64,000 nucleotides of DNA from Patella vulgata (GCF_932274485.2 NC_065886.2:40597501-40661500), one strand, 5' to 3'; numbered from the stretch's first letter, positions 22,618 to 35,007 are shown. A program made the numbers and translations. The notes: generated by a model not told the origin, from the letters alone.

Positions 22618-24143
22618 CTATTCAAAAAAAGTAGGGGATATTTGATTTTGGGGGCATAATACTAAAATATGCAAATGACTACGAAAAAAGTCACTATAGA
22701 ACCTAACAGAAGAAACATTTCCAGTTACATGTGACGCCCAAACGCACCAATAGCTACCGCATGGAATGCAGGTGATGCTTGGGATCATCATGGGGGTCCA
22801 ACCCAAGATTTGCACGACTCTGACTTTGAATGTTACAGTCATTGTGGCATTGAATTCCAGGGTGGAAACATCAGTTTAATTGTTTTAGTGACCAGAAAAC
22901 AAATTTTGATATGCGTCGGCTTACCCAAAATGAAAGGTTACGTGCCCTTGGCATGCTACAGATCGGCACAACACAGGCGGTTGTGGCGCGGACGATGAAT
23001 GTTTCTCAGTCTGTCATAAGCAGGCTATGGTCCAGATACCGTGATACACAATCTGTACAGGACAGACCACGCTCAGGTCGACCAAGGGCGACAACTCAAG
23101 CCCAGGATCGATTTATCCGTACCTTGGCCTTGAGAAATCGTGTCATCACAGCAAATCAGATCAGCGCTCGTCTTCAAACAGACACTGGTGTGAGAGTGAG
23201 TGGCCAGACGATTCGGAATCGACTGCATAGGGGTCACCTTCGCGCCCGACGTCCTCGCGTGATCCCTTGTTTGAGAGATCATCACATTCAGGCAAGACGT
23301 CGTTGGTGTAGGGATCGTCAACACTGGGATAATCGACGCTGGAGCAATGCGATGTTTTCAGATGAGTCAAGGTTCACTGTTGATTTTTTGGACAGACGTA
23401 GGAGGGTGTGGCGTCGTCGAAACGAGCGCTTCCAAGACGTTAACGTCATCAGACATGATCGATTTGGGGGTGGTTCTGTTATGGTGTGGGGAGGCATCAC
23501 TGTTGCTGGAAGACGGCTTTACATGTTGTTGCAGGGCGTGTTACAGGCCAGTACTACCGGGACAACATCTTGGCAGTCAATGTTGTGCCGTTCGCACGAC
23601 GTCATGGCCGCCGTTTCATCTTCCAGGATGACAACGCAAGATGTCACAGGGCCAGGATCGTTACAGGTTACCTCCAACCACAGAACATCACCACATTACC
23701 TTGGCCAGCACTGAGTCCCGACCTCTCCCCCATCGAGCATGTCTGAGACATGCTTGGACAGAGGTTACGTCAACGTCAACAACGTCCTGCCAATGTCCAA
23801 GAACTTGCTGCTGCGTTGCAACAGGAATGGGACAATCTGGACCAAAATGACCTTAGACGTCTCATTAGGAGTATGCCACGTCGGATCAATGCTTGTTTGG
23901 CAAACAGAGGAGGATTTACCCGTTACTGACTTGGTTGTGATGCTGTGGTAACTTTGCTGTTTGACCCCGGGTATCATTTTACCCTTATAATGGTCAGTCT
24001 GTGCCTTACTTAGTCTAACGATCGTTTGGAATAAATCGATGAATGTGAACTTCATTTCATTTTGTCATTTGTTTCTTCGTCAGTTTCATTAGGTGACTTT
24101 AATAACACTTAAAAATCAAATATCCCCTACTTTTTTTGAATAG
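22618..24143 (+). mobile_element. Full-length Tc1/mariner transposon, TA target
   Basis: Terminal inverted repeats of about 32 bp starting CTATTCAAAAAAAGTAGGGG are identical by eye at both ends. TA flanks each side (22616-22617, 24144-24145), and the matching place in block 1 has no insert. Length is 1,526 bp with a transposase gene at 22911-23929. The matched ends suggest a recent insertion. Confidence 0.93.
22911..23929 (+). pseudogene. Tc1/mariner transposase (DD34E), one frameshift and one stop
   Basis: About 339 codons. The N-terminal paired-type helix-turn-helix region (MRRLTQNERLRALGMLQIGT, ISRLWSRYRDT), GRPR hook (RPRSGRPR) and second HTH (VSGQTIRNRL) are followed by the catalytic core: SDESRF (first D), GGGSVMVWGG, FQDDNARCH (second D), and SPIEHV (E) with 34 residues between the last D and E, as in DD34E Tc1 elements. 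The reading frame shifts between about 23500 and 23560, and the tryptophan usually found after SPIEHV is a TGA stop (23744-23746); the rest reads DMLGQRLRQR ... RGGFTRY. It is therefore probably inactive, though the TIRs could be mobilised in trans by a related transposase. Confidence 0.92.
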
Positions 24144-24298
24144 TATATTATAAAACATCATTGATACAGATTTAAGGGAGACAATTCATACATGACTATA
24201 TTTATGACAAACTGTTAGTAGATCACCAATTGTGGCTGTTTTCCGCAGGTTTACATTTGTTATTTGTTGTTTATTTCTTGCAATGTTTAAGTGGTTTC

Positions 24299-24574
24299 AG
24301 GGGGGTTGGATGGCTGAATGGTTAGCGTGCGCGCGCTGTATCATAAAGTCTGTCATTGAGTCGACTGGCGTGGTTTCGAATCCCCGGTTGTACGTGGCAA
24401 GGAGTAGGGTCGCCTGTCCAACCTCGTGGGTTTTCTCCGGGTCCTCCGGTTTGCCCCCACTGCTAAAGACCCCTACGCGCAAGCGAATTATTGAAATAAA
24501 ATTAAACCATATGTTAGTCCCGAAATGACCTAGTTTGTGTCGAGTGGACGTTAAACCCCATTTCTCTATCTCTC
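24299..24574 (+). repeat. Full-length family-1 tRNA-SINE with perfect 13-bp target duplication
   Basis: It starts GGGGGGTTGGATGGCTGAAT (A-box region), has GGTTTCGAATCCC as B box, and ends GTGGACGTTAAACCCC plus a CTCT tail. TTTAAGTGGTTTC flanks it exactly (24286-24298 and 24575-24587), and block 1 has a single copy of that target near 10020. It serves here as the type copy of family 1. Confidence 0.95.
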
Positions 24575-24779
24575 TTTAAGTGGTTTCTCTTGCAGGCCGG
24601 ATTGTCTGAGCTCCATTTTACCCGGTCTGCGATGCCATTGCCTTCTCCTTATTTGATTCCCACTGTCCGTGACACTGAACGTGCTACCAATAATTCACGG
24701 GACCAAGTTTTTGCGCTCCATCCGATTGACTAGACGTGTTTCAATGCTAGACCACTCGCCCTGCACCACACTCAAGGGG

Positions 24780-25580
24780 GAAGCACGCTAGAAAATTCCG
24801 AGGAATTTCAAGGTTAAAATCAGGATCGACTCCAGTACCTCTGATTAGTGATGAGCCAGCGTCATAGCCAACGAGTTAATAGCTTTGAACCAACGTAGAA
24901 CAAGAGCTAAAAGGTTTTCTTTCAAATTATTTATGTTATTGAGCGGTTATAGATATGAAACCTTAAATATTTGATTTAATGAGAACCTATTGAGAATGTT
25001 ATTACTGTTAGATAAGGTTTTATTGTTGTAATGAAACTTTTTATATGTCACATTTTGATCTCAGACGTTTTTGTTTTGTGAGGTTTAGTGCTTTAGACAT
25101 TGTGGAATGAAACGTATTGTGGAGAATTAATGAAGCAAGAAATTAATATTTGAAGTACCAGTTTCTAATATCATATCTTTACAAGGATGTCTTCGTATTT
25201 ACTGTACAAAATCACAGAGTTTCATTTTCTTTATAGTCAAATTTACCGAAGATATAAATGGGGGTATGCCATAGAGTTATAAATAGTTTATAGTATAAAT
25301 CTACGGGGTATCCTCAACACAAACCAGCGCCACCTAGAATTTTCGCTAAAATCGTGTTTTAATCCGACATGCTTTGGCGTAAAATCCGTCAAAGGGATCC
25401 ACCAGCGCCGAATCTTGACAATAATATACACGTCATCCCAGGTTTTGTCACCAATGTGAACGGTAAAAGAAGGATTTTGTTTACTAGGCACTTTCTTGGC
25501 CAAAACCAGAAGTAGATTTTAGCATGGATTTAGTCTCGAAAAATTTAAATATGACGATCATCGGCTTTAATGTACATGTA
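24780..25580. other. Spacer; decayed SINE piece at its left end
   Basis: 24775-24885 weakly resembles a reversed family-2 SINE (CAAGGGGGAAGCACGCTAGA, CAGGATCGACTCC). The rest shows no gene. Confidence 0.4.
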
Positions 25581-25589
25581 AAGAAAAGT

Positions 25590-25800
25590 CATAACTAAGC
25601 CATATAGTCTAGCGAATGGAAGTATTTGGGAAATTTTCATTTTACTCATAAAGAGTTGCCGCGTTTCTTTCGTACATGTCTACAGGGACAATTATTTGTA
25701 TGGAGCGAAAACCTGTGGAACTATCATTGCAGCGTTAATTTCCGCCTTACCGTTTTAAGAATTTAATTCCATAGATCTTACCCCATTGCAAATCGCAATT
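25590..25800 (-). repeat. Inverted counterpart of 10720-10910
   Basis: The sequence, read in reverse, matches block 1: GACATGTACGAAAGAAACGC, ATGAAAATTTCCCAAATACT and GACAATTATTTGTATGGA. This piece is inverted while its neighbours on both sides are direct, so an inversion accompanied or followed the duplication. Confidence 0.8.
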
Positions 25801-25804
25801 ACAG

Positions 25805-27690
25805 ATCGGATCAACCCAATTCAATACTTTATTTTGATCTAACTTACAGGTTTACCGCTTTTAACATCCAGGCAATATTCTTTCAAAGAGCCCCTTGAGA
25901 TGGTTTAATTTAAAATTGCCACGGGCGCTAGACATGCGATATTATTAAACTATGGCACAAAGGAGTTGCCCTTTCTTTGATTTTAAAGGAGCTAAATCGC
26001 TAATATTTGGGATCTAGAAATTGGGTCGTAACGCATAAAATAATGTAATATGAATGTATGTATACTGATTTACATTCAATCGTTTCGGTTTTTACTCTGA
26101 TTTCAAATCAGTTATCTTCGGCGGAAAACTCCAGAAGTCTCAATCGATTGGCAATCTCTAGCATCTGGTTATTCCAGTCTTCTCCGATAGTATTTATTGG
26201 GCATGCTCTCCAGATAAGAATACGTCGTCAACCTCTGACACAACTTGTTGAATATGTCTAGCCTCGTTCTTCGAGTCAATTGTTACAAATGGCACTGAGA
26301 AGCATTATGCTACACAATTCGTGTCCCAATGGTAAAATGTTTATTTTGTCTTAAATATTGGATATCAGAAGCCCATCCTTTCCCGGTAAGATCACAACAT
26401 CAATGTTGATTTAAATTGACAAATAATTCGTGTTTTCAATGTCGAAGACTTTGGGTGATATTGCGTTAGAGACTTTAACGTCAACTCAACACAAACTATG
26501 TCCAAACCGGAGGACACGGAGAAACCTCACAAGGTTAGGCAAGCGACCATTTTCTCTGTCAAGTACTAACCACTCGACTCAATGACAGGCCTTATGCTTT
26601 AAATCGGACACTCGTGACATTTTTTGAAATTTTAAAGGGATACGTCTTGGAAAAACACCGTAATAGTCGACATCTTGACGGCAATGGTGTCCATTCGTTC
26701 GTACGGCTTTGCGTCCGCTACCACCTTGGGTGATATCGCGGACAATAATGGTGTCCATGATGACGGCCTTTAAATAGCTCAGATGTTCTATACGTTTGAC
26801 TGACTTTAATCCGCTTAGCGAATGACAATTAACGCCATTTCCTTGTCTCTTTGTTCAATAGTCTTAATAATATCTTAATCAAAAGTCATAATTAAACTAA
26901 TATTGAACACAAGCAACAAAATATTGCGGGGTGACATGGTCGACTATAGAATCGTATGATAAAATGAAATGGTGTTGAACCTCTATATCATTTTTGTCTG
27001 CGATGTTTAAGCTCAAGAATTAACTCACGCCTGCCCCAACCAGGTTAATGAAGATGAGTGCGCTATGAGGAAATTTTGCCTTGACAGCGGCACTACAGGC
27101 TACTCTTTATTCCATTTCCAATATAATTATAGCATTATGCCATTTTGTCATGTTTAACGTATATCACCATCACATTACTAACATTGAATTGTCCTGCCAA
27201 ATTTGGCCGTCATTTTGAAAATAGCGGCCATATTGGAAAACCTTTGGTCGAAACATGTTTTATGTTAATATCTAAAATAGGGGACCCCGAACATCTATAT
27301 TGCAGTATGTTACACATCTATACCAGAGACTTCATGATTTCCCTGCCAAAATGAGCCCCTATTTTGAATGTGGCTTTCTTGCGGAATTAGCCGTCATTTT
27401 TAGGAGGGATACCAAAGCTCGTTGGGTTCAGCAGGTCGAATTGCGAAATAAATAACTAGAAAATGCCTCATGACGGCCCTCTTAAATTTCCCCAAAAGTC
27501 ACATCGTTCGGAATCTCAATGTACACAAATTTAGAAAAAATACCCCCCCCCCCCAAACCCCCCCCCCCCCCCAACAAAACAACAACCCTGAAGTGGGCCA
27601 TATTTCCATGTCAAAGTGGGACAGTAGAACCCTGTCCAGAATCTTTCTTTAGTACCCTTTCCCATATCATGATAGACCACCGCCGAATGT
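25805..27690. repeat. Segmental duplication block 2, right part
   Basis: Partner of 12315-14300. It carries two additions that block 1 lacks: the R2 repeat at 25985-26460 and a short SINE-like insert at about 26696-26760 (CGTCCGCTACCACCTTGGGT, GATATCGCGGAC) flanked by AATGGTGTCCAT-like duplicates. Confidence 0.82.
25985..26460 (+). repeat. R2 interspersed repeat, about 430 bp, copy 1
   Basis: It starts AAAGGAGCTAAATCGCTAAT and contains GATTTACATTCAATCGTTTC, GGGCATGCTCTCCAGATAAG, GTCTTAAATATTGGATATCA and CACAACATCAATGTTG. Copies at 58640-59045 (same strand) and 63440-63840 (opposite strand) keep the same order. No coding capacity is apparent; the class is unknown to me. Confidence 0.8.
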
Positions 27691-28020
27691 AACCTGCTCT
27701 AAGATATTCCTCTGTGCCATATGCCATGTTCGTCCGTCGCCATACCCGTTCTCCATAAGCAAGAGAAAGCAACTCTTATACGACCTGTGAATTTTTCTCT
27801 ATGTTCCAATAAACGATGTACTCGGTTGGATATAGGGCGGTGAGATAACAATTCCCTTTTCAACATAATGCTTTGTGTACGAGTCCCAAAAGAGCTGCAT
27901 CGTCTCTTGCAGACGCACTGCGCGGTCTAGCAGAACGATGACGGTCCTTATTACGTGAGTTGTCTAGGTGTCATTGAGATATGCAAACAGTGAACACAGC
28001 GATTTTGAAACTTTCTTCAA
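27600..28020 (-). pseudogene. Tc1/mariner transposase remnant in block 2
   Basis: Minus-strand fragments in changing frames read DRHRSARPRSASARDDAALL (linker region), LAYGERVWRRTNM, ILEQVTFGGG and DSGQGSTVPL, following Tc1 transposase order (VWRR ... GGGSVMVWGG). It is decayed beyond a reading frame. A shared fossil with 14100-14292, hence older than the duplication. Confidence 0.6.
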
Positions 28021-28539
28021 TGCGATGGCCGATTTCTCAAACACGCTGTTCGGCGCTGGACGGCTTTCACTGGCATGTATCGAAAACAGAACAGGTCAGG
28101 TCAAAAGTTTCATATCACTGCCGCATATATTTATTCATGTACTAAAAAACTGTTTATAGCCTGATAAATTTGTTTATAACATATACTTGAAATTGACAGC
28201 ATACTCAAAAACCATCTACATTGACATGATGATAATGTTTACACATGAACATAAATATGTCCTTGAGTAATGACGTGTAGTAGTTTATCACTATTTAGGT
28301 TTTTAGTGAATATAAATGGTAGGCATTCAGTACATAAGGGGCAGCAAGGATGTCTTTATTAATAATTGAAATCATAATCACGAAATTGATTGAACGTAGA
28401 TGCCAATTATGACTGATTTGAGTGAACGCATAATTAGGAGCCAATCACGTCGACTGATTTGATCGAACCATTTGCCTTAGACCTATTTGGTAATCAATAT
28501 TACTTTATTTGAATTTTTTAAAACTGTACCTTATTACAA

Positions 28540-28970
28540 TATGGTGTAAGGCATTGTGGTCATAACAGGACGAACCCTACCAAGATTATGTCTCCATTTC
28601 CGAAAAGCTTGTGAAGGCGATAGTGCCTACAGGTTTTAACGGATTCAAATTTTGTGTGAAACATTGTGGTCATGGGAGTTTTAACTCTATCGATAATCAG
28701 CGTTCCTCGACTTTCCATTTCGATTTTATATCCCCTTTTCCCCAAACCTCGTTACCACGTTAACGACTATAGTTTGTAATGAATCTCTTTCATACTTGGC
28801 TTGAAACATTGGAGTCGATATTCATAATCCACAGCCATCCGTTCATGAGTTACCCCACTTTGCCGAAAACCATGCGAATGCGACGAAAGCTATTGGTTTT
28901 AATGGTATTTGTTTTCAAGTTTCGATGGAAGCAGTGGGGTCATAAGAGGATGGACCCGAGATTATAACCA
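28540..28970. repeat. Degenerate tandem repeat, units about 110-140 bp
   Basis: A motif like AAACATTGTGGTCATGGGAG recurs at about 28550, 28660, 28804 and 28926, with weaker similarity between. Coding is unlikely. Confidence 0.45.
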
Positions 28971-29484
28971 AATTTGCTGAACATCCAAGTTTTCCTTTCG
29001 GATAAGTTGCATTTGAGACAAATCTTTTGTGTTGCCGTATTCCACCTTTTTTTGGCTATATTTTGTATTGTTGTTTGTCATTACCTGCACATTTATATTG
29101 GTGTTGGCCATATTGATGCAGAAGTTCTAGAAATCAAATGTTTTTAAATTTGTGATAAAAGACGCAGAAAGATCCAATTGTTCTTAACTCCCCATTATTT
29201 ATATTTGACTAGTATTTAAGCGAAAGAAATAAAATAGAACTATTAACGTCTTACTTTGCTGCACCATGCTTTACGCCATGCATGTGTACTATGGGAGATA
29301 TTTTCCCTTTTGGAGTATAATCAATCTGAGATACAGATGAACTTAATGCCCAATCTGTGATACAGCTGAACTCATTGCACTGAATATCTTCTCAATCTTT
29401 TTGAAGAAAAATTGTTCAAAGAACTTTGGACGTGCGTCTGAGAGATATATGATCGATGTGATACAGTACATTGTCAATAAAGTA

Positions 29485-29612
29485 GCCGAATGGAATTTAC
29501 ATTACAAAGGCATCACACCAACAGTGATCTGGATTACTTTGTCAAGAGATCAGCCGAATGAAATTTACATTACAAAGGCATCACACCAATAGTGATCTAG
29601 ATTCCTTTGATT
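29485..29612 (+). repeat. Two-copy tandem duplication, 68-bp period
   Basis: GCCGAATGGAATTTACATTA at 29485 and GCCGAATGAAATTTACATTA at 29553, with AAGGCATCACACCAA in both copies. Few differences, so fairly recent. Confidence 0.85.
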
Positions 29613-30030
29613 TAGGTTGAACATGAAACCGACTATATTTCAACACAGTGTTTATATACGCCGTCAAGTTCTTTTCACAAAGGACACTCCCTTTTCGGAA
29701 ACCAAATCAGCACGTAAATTCTGTTAAAATGACGTTTATATTTTGATCCGAATCAATGGTATCTTGTCCTTTAAACTGGATTAATTGGTCTACATGTAAA
29801 CGCGTCATATGAATGCGTATGATCCAACTGTGTCAAGGCATTCACCTAAGAAACACCTACACCAAGTTTCAACATTATAGCTCAATAAGGAGAGTTATTG
29901 TGTCCCAAAAAGTGTGACGAACATACATACTTCTCGCAGTGTTTCGTTTGATTAGAGCTAATCCCACTTAACACTGCTGTAAAGGAAGAAATTTCTGTTC
30001 CAAATTATGACTGGTCAATAGTCCGATTAA

Positions 30031-30118
30031 CAACCAATAGCTAACTGCGTAGCAATATCTACGCTTTAAACAAACAACCAATAGCTAACTGCGTAGCAAT
30101 ATCTACGCTTTAAACAGA
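30031..30118 (+). repeat. Exact two-copy tandem duplication, 44-bp period
   Basis: CAACCAATAGCTAACTGCGT begins at 30031 and 30075, and the copies appear identical through ATCTACGCTTTAAACA. Confidence 0.9.
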
Positions 30119-30119
30119 G

Positions 30120-31260
30120 CTCCAAATTGGACCAAATATGTTTACATAACGTTACGTCATGACTCACGATTTAATTATGCTCTATTAACCGGTGCATAGC
30201 AGAATATTGTAGAAAAACTAACTAACACAGATACAATGTAAACAATACTGTTTGGAGTCGAACAATACTATCACCGTTTTTAATACCTTAAATCACTGTC
30301 CAAAGTTTTAGGGAAGATCCCAGATTAAACGAAGGGCTGTCATGTTGCTGTTCTTGAGATAAATTTGATTGAACGGGAAGAATAAACACACTCCCTCAAA
30401 AGCTCAAGTATCAGAAACCAATCCAACAATGGCCAGAGAGGGATTTCTCGGCCCATTGCTTGGGAATATGACAGACGGACAAGCCCATTTAAAAGTCCCA
30501 TGCTTTGTTCGCAAGGCGGGGGACAACTATAGAAATCCCAAAATAGTCACAAACTACTTGTAGTTACACTCTTATCCTGTTCCTGTTACGTGTGAAGAGA
30601 AGCTAGTTAAAGTTCAACAGCTTCTCCATTGGTGAAATAATATAAAAACTACAAAGGTTGCTAAAATAAACACTTTATACGTAAGAGCTAGATCACTTGC
30701 TTGGTTTTCAAATAAACAATTATAAGGCAATGAGTGATAGTACAATTTAAGGAAAACTATTAGACGATATCTATCAATGAAATACACAAAATCACTATTA
30801 AAATTACATAATAATTAACGATATTTGTATTCTACTCGGATATAGTAGGATAATCAATGTAAACTTATAATATTCATTAATCATATTGTACGCTATCTGG
30901 ATATAGTATAGGATAATAAATACACAATTATATTATTTTCATTAATTATATTTGTAGTCAATTTGGATATAAATAGATAACTAATAAATAATTATATTAT
31001 ATATTAATGATGTGGATTTAAATAGAGTTCATTCGCGTTTTGGCAATGATTGGTGCATCGAAAGTAGTTTTAAAAAGTAAAATATGGGGCGCCCATATTG
31101 ATATGGGCACGTTGGTCGTTTGCTTCGTATTGCTTCCAATGGAAGGGCCGTCGATTTTTCCCAGGGGAGGTAGCTCGTCCCCCGTTAGCTACGGTCCTGG
31201 TGTGACGGACAATGGCCAAATATACCCCTTCCTTTTAGTTTAACCCGGCCATGCCTCCGA
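30120..31260. other. AT-rich spacer downstream of ApoL copy 2
   Basis: 30770-31020 repeats TATTATATTCATTAAT-like words. No gene. Short frames at 30369-30563 and 31040-31243 have no recognised content. Confidence 0.45.
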
Positions 31261-31347
31261 TAATCAGTTTTATTATAAGGATTGCTAGGCAAATTGATAT
31301 TACAAAATAGCGAAAAGCATCACTGTTATGACAAACACGAGTCGCAG

Positions 31348-32061
31348 TTACAGATTTGCTAATATGCCACAGCATTCAATTGATCCTTCAATTTCATCTG
31401 CTAATTTATTAAATTTTATTGCATATTTATGCTGTTTTTTTTTATCTATATCGATCGAGTTAGTTGCAATCGTATGAATCTCCAACGGAAGAGTAATGAG
31501 TGCAACTACGACACCAGCAATAGCCAACCCTTTGCTGCCCCCCTTTATAATTCCCTTCAACGCTGCTTTGCCAAAGCCTGCCGCCTCGTCAACAAATGGC
31601 ACGACTGCCTTAAGTACGGAAGCTCCATCCATTTGTTTTATTGCATTTTCCACTAGCATATAGATGGTCGATGGTGCGTCAGCAATGTTTGACTTCAGAT
31701 CTTTCATAAGATCACCATCCCTTGCCAACAATTCTTCAACTTCTTCTCGCTTCTTCTTAGTTATAACGTGTCTAGCTATTGATGCCCCCACTCCGGTTAC
31801 TGCTCCCGCCCCTCCGAGCCCTGCACCAGCAGCAGACACCAGCAGCGATGCACCAAAGGTAAAGAAACTAGCAACGAATCCACCAATTACCATGCCACCT
31901 CCAACGATACCTGCTACACTACCAGTCACTTTACTTATTCGTACATCATTTTCCATCTCATCCAGTTCATTTGCAATTTCTCTAAGACGTGCGACCAGAT
32001 ATTGTCGATTGGTTTTTAGATCTCCAGAAACAGTTTTTATTTTCTTTAAATGTTCTGCCAT
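31348..32061 (-). CDS. Apolipoprotein-L-like membrane protein, copy 2
   Basis: Seen: 237 uninterrupted residues from MAEHLKKIKTVSGDLKTN. The ATG at 32061 is chosen because it aligns with the starts of copies 1 and 3; in-frame residues upstream run through an acceptor-like CTTTTCAG and are probably intron. The glycine-rich hairpin (SVAGIVGGGMVIGGFVASFF, GAGLGGAGAVTG) is almost the same as copy 1, and the second hydrophobic segment reads KGLAIAGVVVALITLPLEIH. The central part (about residues 125-160: DAPSTIYMLVENAIKQMDGA) differs from copy 1 in length and sequence. The tail (IDIDKKKQHKYAIKFNKLAD) is also more diverged. A minus-strand AATAAA lies at 31274-31269. Known: ApoL-family proteins insert into membranes. 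Inference: a functional but more distant paralogue; flanking DNA does not match the other two copies. Confidence 0.84.
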   Translation of the reverse strand: MAEHLKKIKTVSGDLKTNRQYLVARLREIANELDEMENDVRISKVTGSVAGIVGGGMVIGGFVASFFTFGASLLVSAAGAGLGGAGAVTGVGASIARHVITKKKREEVEELLARDGDLMKDLKSNIADAPSTIYMLVENAIKQMDGASVLKAVVPFVDEAAGFGKAALKGIIKGGSKGLAIAGVVVALITLPLEIHTIATNSIDIDKKKQHKYAIKFNKLADEIEGSIECCGILANL

Positions 32062-32079
32062 TCTAGCTGTAATCTGAAA

Positions 32080-34760
32080 AGAGTATATTAATTTACAACA
32101 CATGCCATGTTTTTAACAACATATTTCACATTAATTCTGGCTGTCGTGTAGCACGAACTCATAATATACGTTCCAAAAAATCGTGTTTATAAATTTCAAG
32201 AATAGAATTAAAACTTCGAATAATGTAAATTTAGTAATGCATCAATGTCCCTTATCTGTTCTGACAGTTTTTAAAGATTTGTAATTTGTTTGTACAAGCA
32301 GGGACAAACCATGGTGATTGTTTTATGCTGTTGAATTGGATAGCATACGTGTATGTTATTGAAACCCGGATCTCGTTATGTCAAGTGTTTGTTTTTAATG
32401 ATTTACGATAAGTCAAGATCACATTTATAATATTTGCGCTGTGTGTTTTGCCAATATTCGCTCAATACTGATATCAATCTGTGTCAAATCAAGTATACTA
32501 GTATAGTTTATCCTCGGTAGATTGGGGTTCCTGGCTGTAATATATACCGAAGAAAATCCTAAAAGAAACCTAGACAAATACCGAAAAATTACAAAAGAAA
32601 TGGCGAAAAAGCACCGAAGACACTTTTTTGATACTAATTATCGAAAAAATCCGAAAAATCCTAAATACCGAAACCGAAAAAAAAACCTTAGGGTACACAT
32701 AGGAATTGTTAGTTGGGACTTAATCCATCTTAATTTTATGGCTTACATCTGAAACTTTCACTCTAGGAGTACGCGAGTTGAAGTTTCAAATGAAACTATT
32801 AGTAGTCTACTAACCTAAGTAATGATACATCACAGATGATAGTAAAGTAATCACTAAAGGCCCTTTCCCAAAACGAAAATAAGCCTTCAATATGTGCACA
32901 TGTGGAAATAAACCAACGTTTGCATGTATAACAGAGCATGCATTTCTAATCCTTTGTACAGTTTTTCTGAATATTGTAAGGTCCAGGAGCAGACTGAAAT
33001 TTATTTGATGAACATTTAGGCTGCTCTTATTTTCCTCTCCTTTTCTTTGTTACTTTCAAACGTGGCATAATGACACCAAAAACGTAAAGGGGCATTATGG
33101 AAGATTAGATTATGACAGTTCTCGCTATATTGGTTTAAAATAGATAACGTAAATAGAATATGCTGAAAATTTCAGTTAAATTGTTCCACTATGAACCGAG
33201 ATATTAGGCTAGCTTCGATCATCATAACTGAAGCCGGTACAACAAAAAACAAAGTCTCGATTATCCAATTTTACGTTGAATTATTTTTCAAAAAATGCAT
33301 TTCATTCCGTTAAAATATCGCAGGCTAGCGATGGCATCAAGAGTTGGTTATGGTCTGGATAAGTTAATTAATGCCCAATTAACAACTGAGATAACATTTC
33401 AGGCTTAAAGAAAGACCTGCAATAGGCAGATTCAGCTCTTGCATAACGTATGTTTAAAAATCAAAAGCCGCCGAAGAATATTTACAACCTGCATTGTATC
33501 AATGACAGACCTTATGATCTACAATGCATGCGTTAGACAACTTGACCACCCATGTTCCTGAAGCAACGTCTGCGAGTTTTACAATCGACCACCCAGCCCT
33601 TCCTATAAAGACTATTTGATTATTGGTTAACTGAATTTCACATTTACAACCGTAAATAATAGATTCTATTAGATTTTTTAAATTATATTTTCATCACTTT
33701 GTTCATCAAACTTTGACATTAGAATTGCATCCGAAAATGATGTTTATTTAATGATACTTTACGTTAAAATGGTCGGTTAGATTTCTATCATTTTGCTCAT
33801 CAATTTAACGTCAAGAAATGACGTTAATCTAACGTAACGTTCATGCCATTTTTACGTTACATTTACGTAATTTACGTAAGAAAATGTAAGTAAGCCAGCT
33901 CGCTCCTGAATGAGTGAACGCGACTCCCTTGCACTGGTGGAACTTACATGTACATGTACAACGCAAAATCCCCCCCCCCCCTCCGTCTATGGCGTATGCC
34001 AATCTTCCTTAATAATTCGGGTCGGCGCAGAACAGTAGAAGTGAAACATTAAACTCCATTTGATTTCTTTTCTCTTAATTACAATATTGTTACTCCCATT
34101 ACAGTATTATTTAGTTTTGACCATATCAATTTTTAGTCAGAAAACTAAATATCTATAGGTGCTTTGTTTCAGATTAAATATTTGTTAGAACTGAGCCTCA
34201 AATCCTATCTGAAAAAAAAGGTTTACAGATATTATAGTACATATAGTTTTTGGGAAGAACTTACATAAGCTCTTGTCTGTTGTTAAATCCTATTTAGTCT
34301 ATCGAATAAATTGTTTAAACTAAATACTCTTATCAATAATTATTGATAAATCCATGAGGGAAATGAATTTCCAAAATTATGTATGTTCCCCTGCCCATTA
34401 TGTTTTGTGCATGTTGGTTTAAATCAAAATTTAACCAATACCATGTTCTTTGACGAGGATGTAGGCATTTGGTGTTTTCGCAAAGATTTCATGTCAACTT
34501 CACACTTGTTGGTATATAGCATTTACTCGAAAATTATGACGATTTTCACCAGGCTCTAAATCGAGTTAGTGCAAACATTTTGCGTGGAACTCGGGATTTG
34601 TGTTCCCTTTGTTATAATAGTAAGTGCAGGAGGACCACACTACACGTAAAACAAAAATCTACAAGATAAACCTGCGGACAAGACAGAAAATAGACATTGC
34701 ACAAAATAAAAAAAAATATCAAATCAAGTGAATGGATCCGGGGTCCAGCCGAAAGCTTCC
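32080..34760. other. Spacer without recognised gene
   Basis: 32540-32700 is an A-rich stretch repeating CCGAAAAAT-like words. 33770-33880 has a cluster of ACGT/AACGT words. A poly(C) run lies at 33970. No exon or complete repeat was identified. Confidence 0.45.
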
Positions 34761-34769
34761 ACTGCTAAG

Positions 34770-35007
34770 AGAGAGACAATGAGAGAGGGGGAGAGCGAGA
34801 GATGGGGAAACGTCCACTGACACAAACTAGGTTATTTCTGGACTAACATATGGTTCAATTCTATTTCAATAATAATCTACGAGGTTGGACAGGCAACCCT
34901 ACTCCTTGTCACGTACAAACGGGGAATCGAAATCACGCCAGTTGACTCAATAGCAGGCCTTATGATACAACGCGCACGCGCTAACCATTCGGCCAGATCT
35001 CTCCCCC
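34770..35007 (-). repeat. Family-1 SINE
   Basis: Reversed landmarks: a GA-rich tail at 34770-34802, AAACGTCCACTGACACAAAC, GGTTGGACAGGCAACCCTAC, AATCACGCCAGTTGACTCAA and CTAACCATTCGGCC at the tRNA-like head. An internal part (the CCACTGCTAAAGACC block) is missing. Confidence 0.8.

Larger units (their letters stand above)
21382..24770. repeat. Segmental duplication block 2, left part
   Basis: Partner of 6970-10208 (see block 1). Removing the hAT-like MITE, foldback, mariner and SINE restores a continuous match to block 1. Confidence 0.85.

Noticed and set aside
24299-24374. A functional tRNA gene
   Set aside because: It has A- and B-box-like sequences, but the head is fused to a SINE body with target duplications and the cloverleaf is imperfect.
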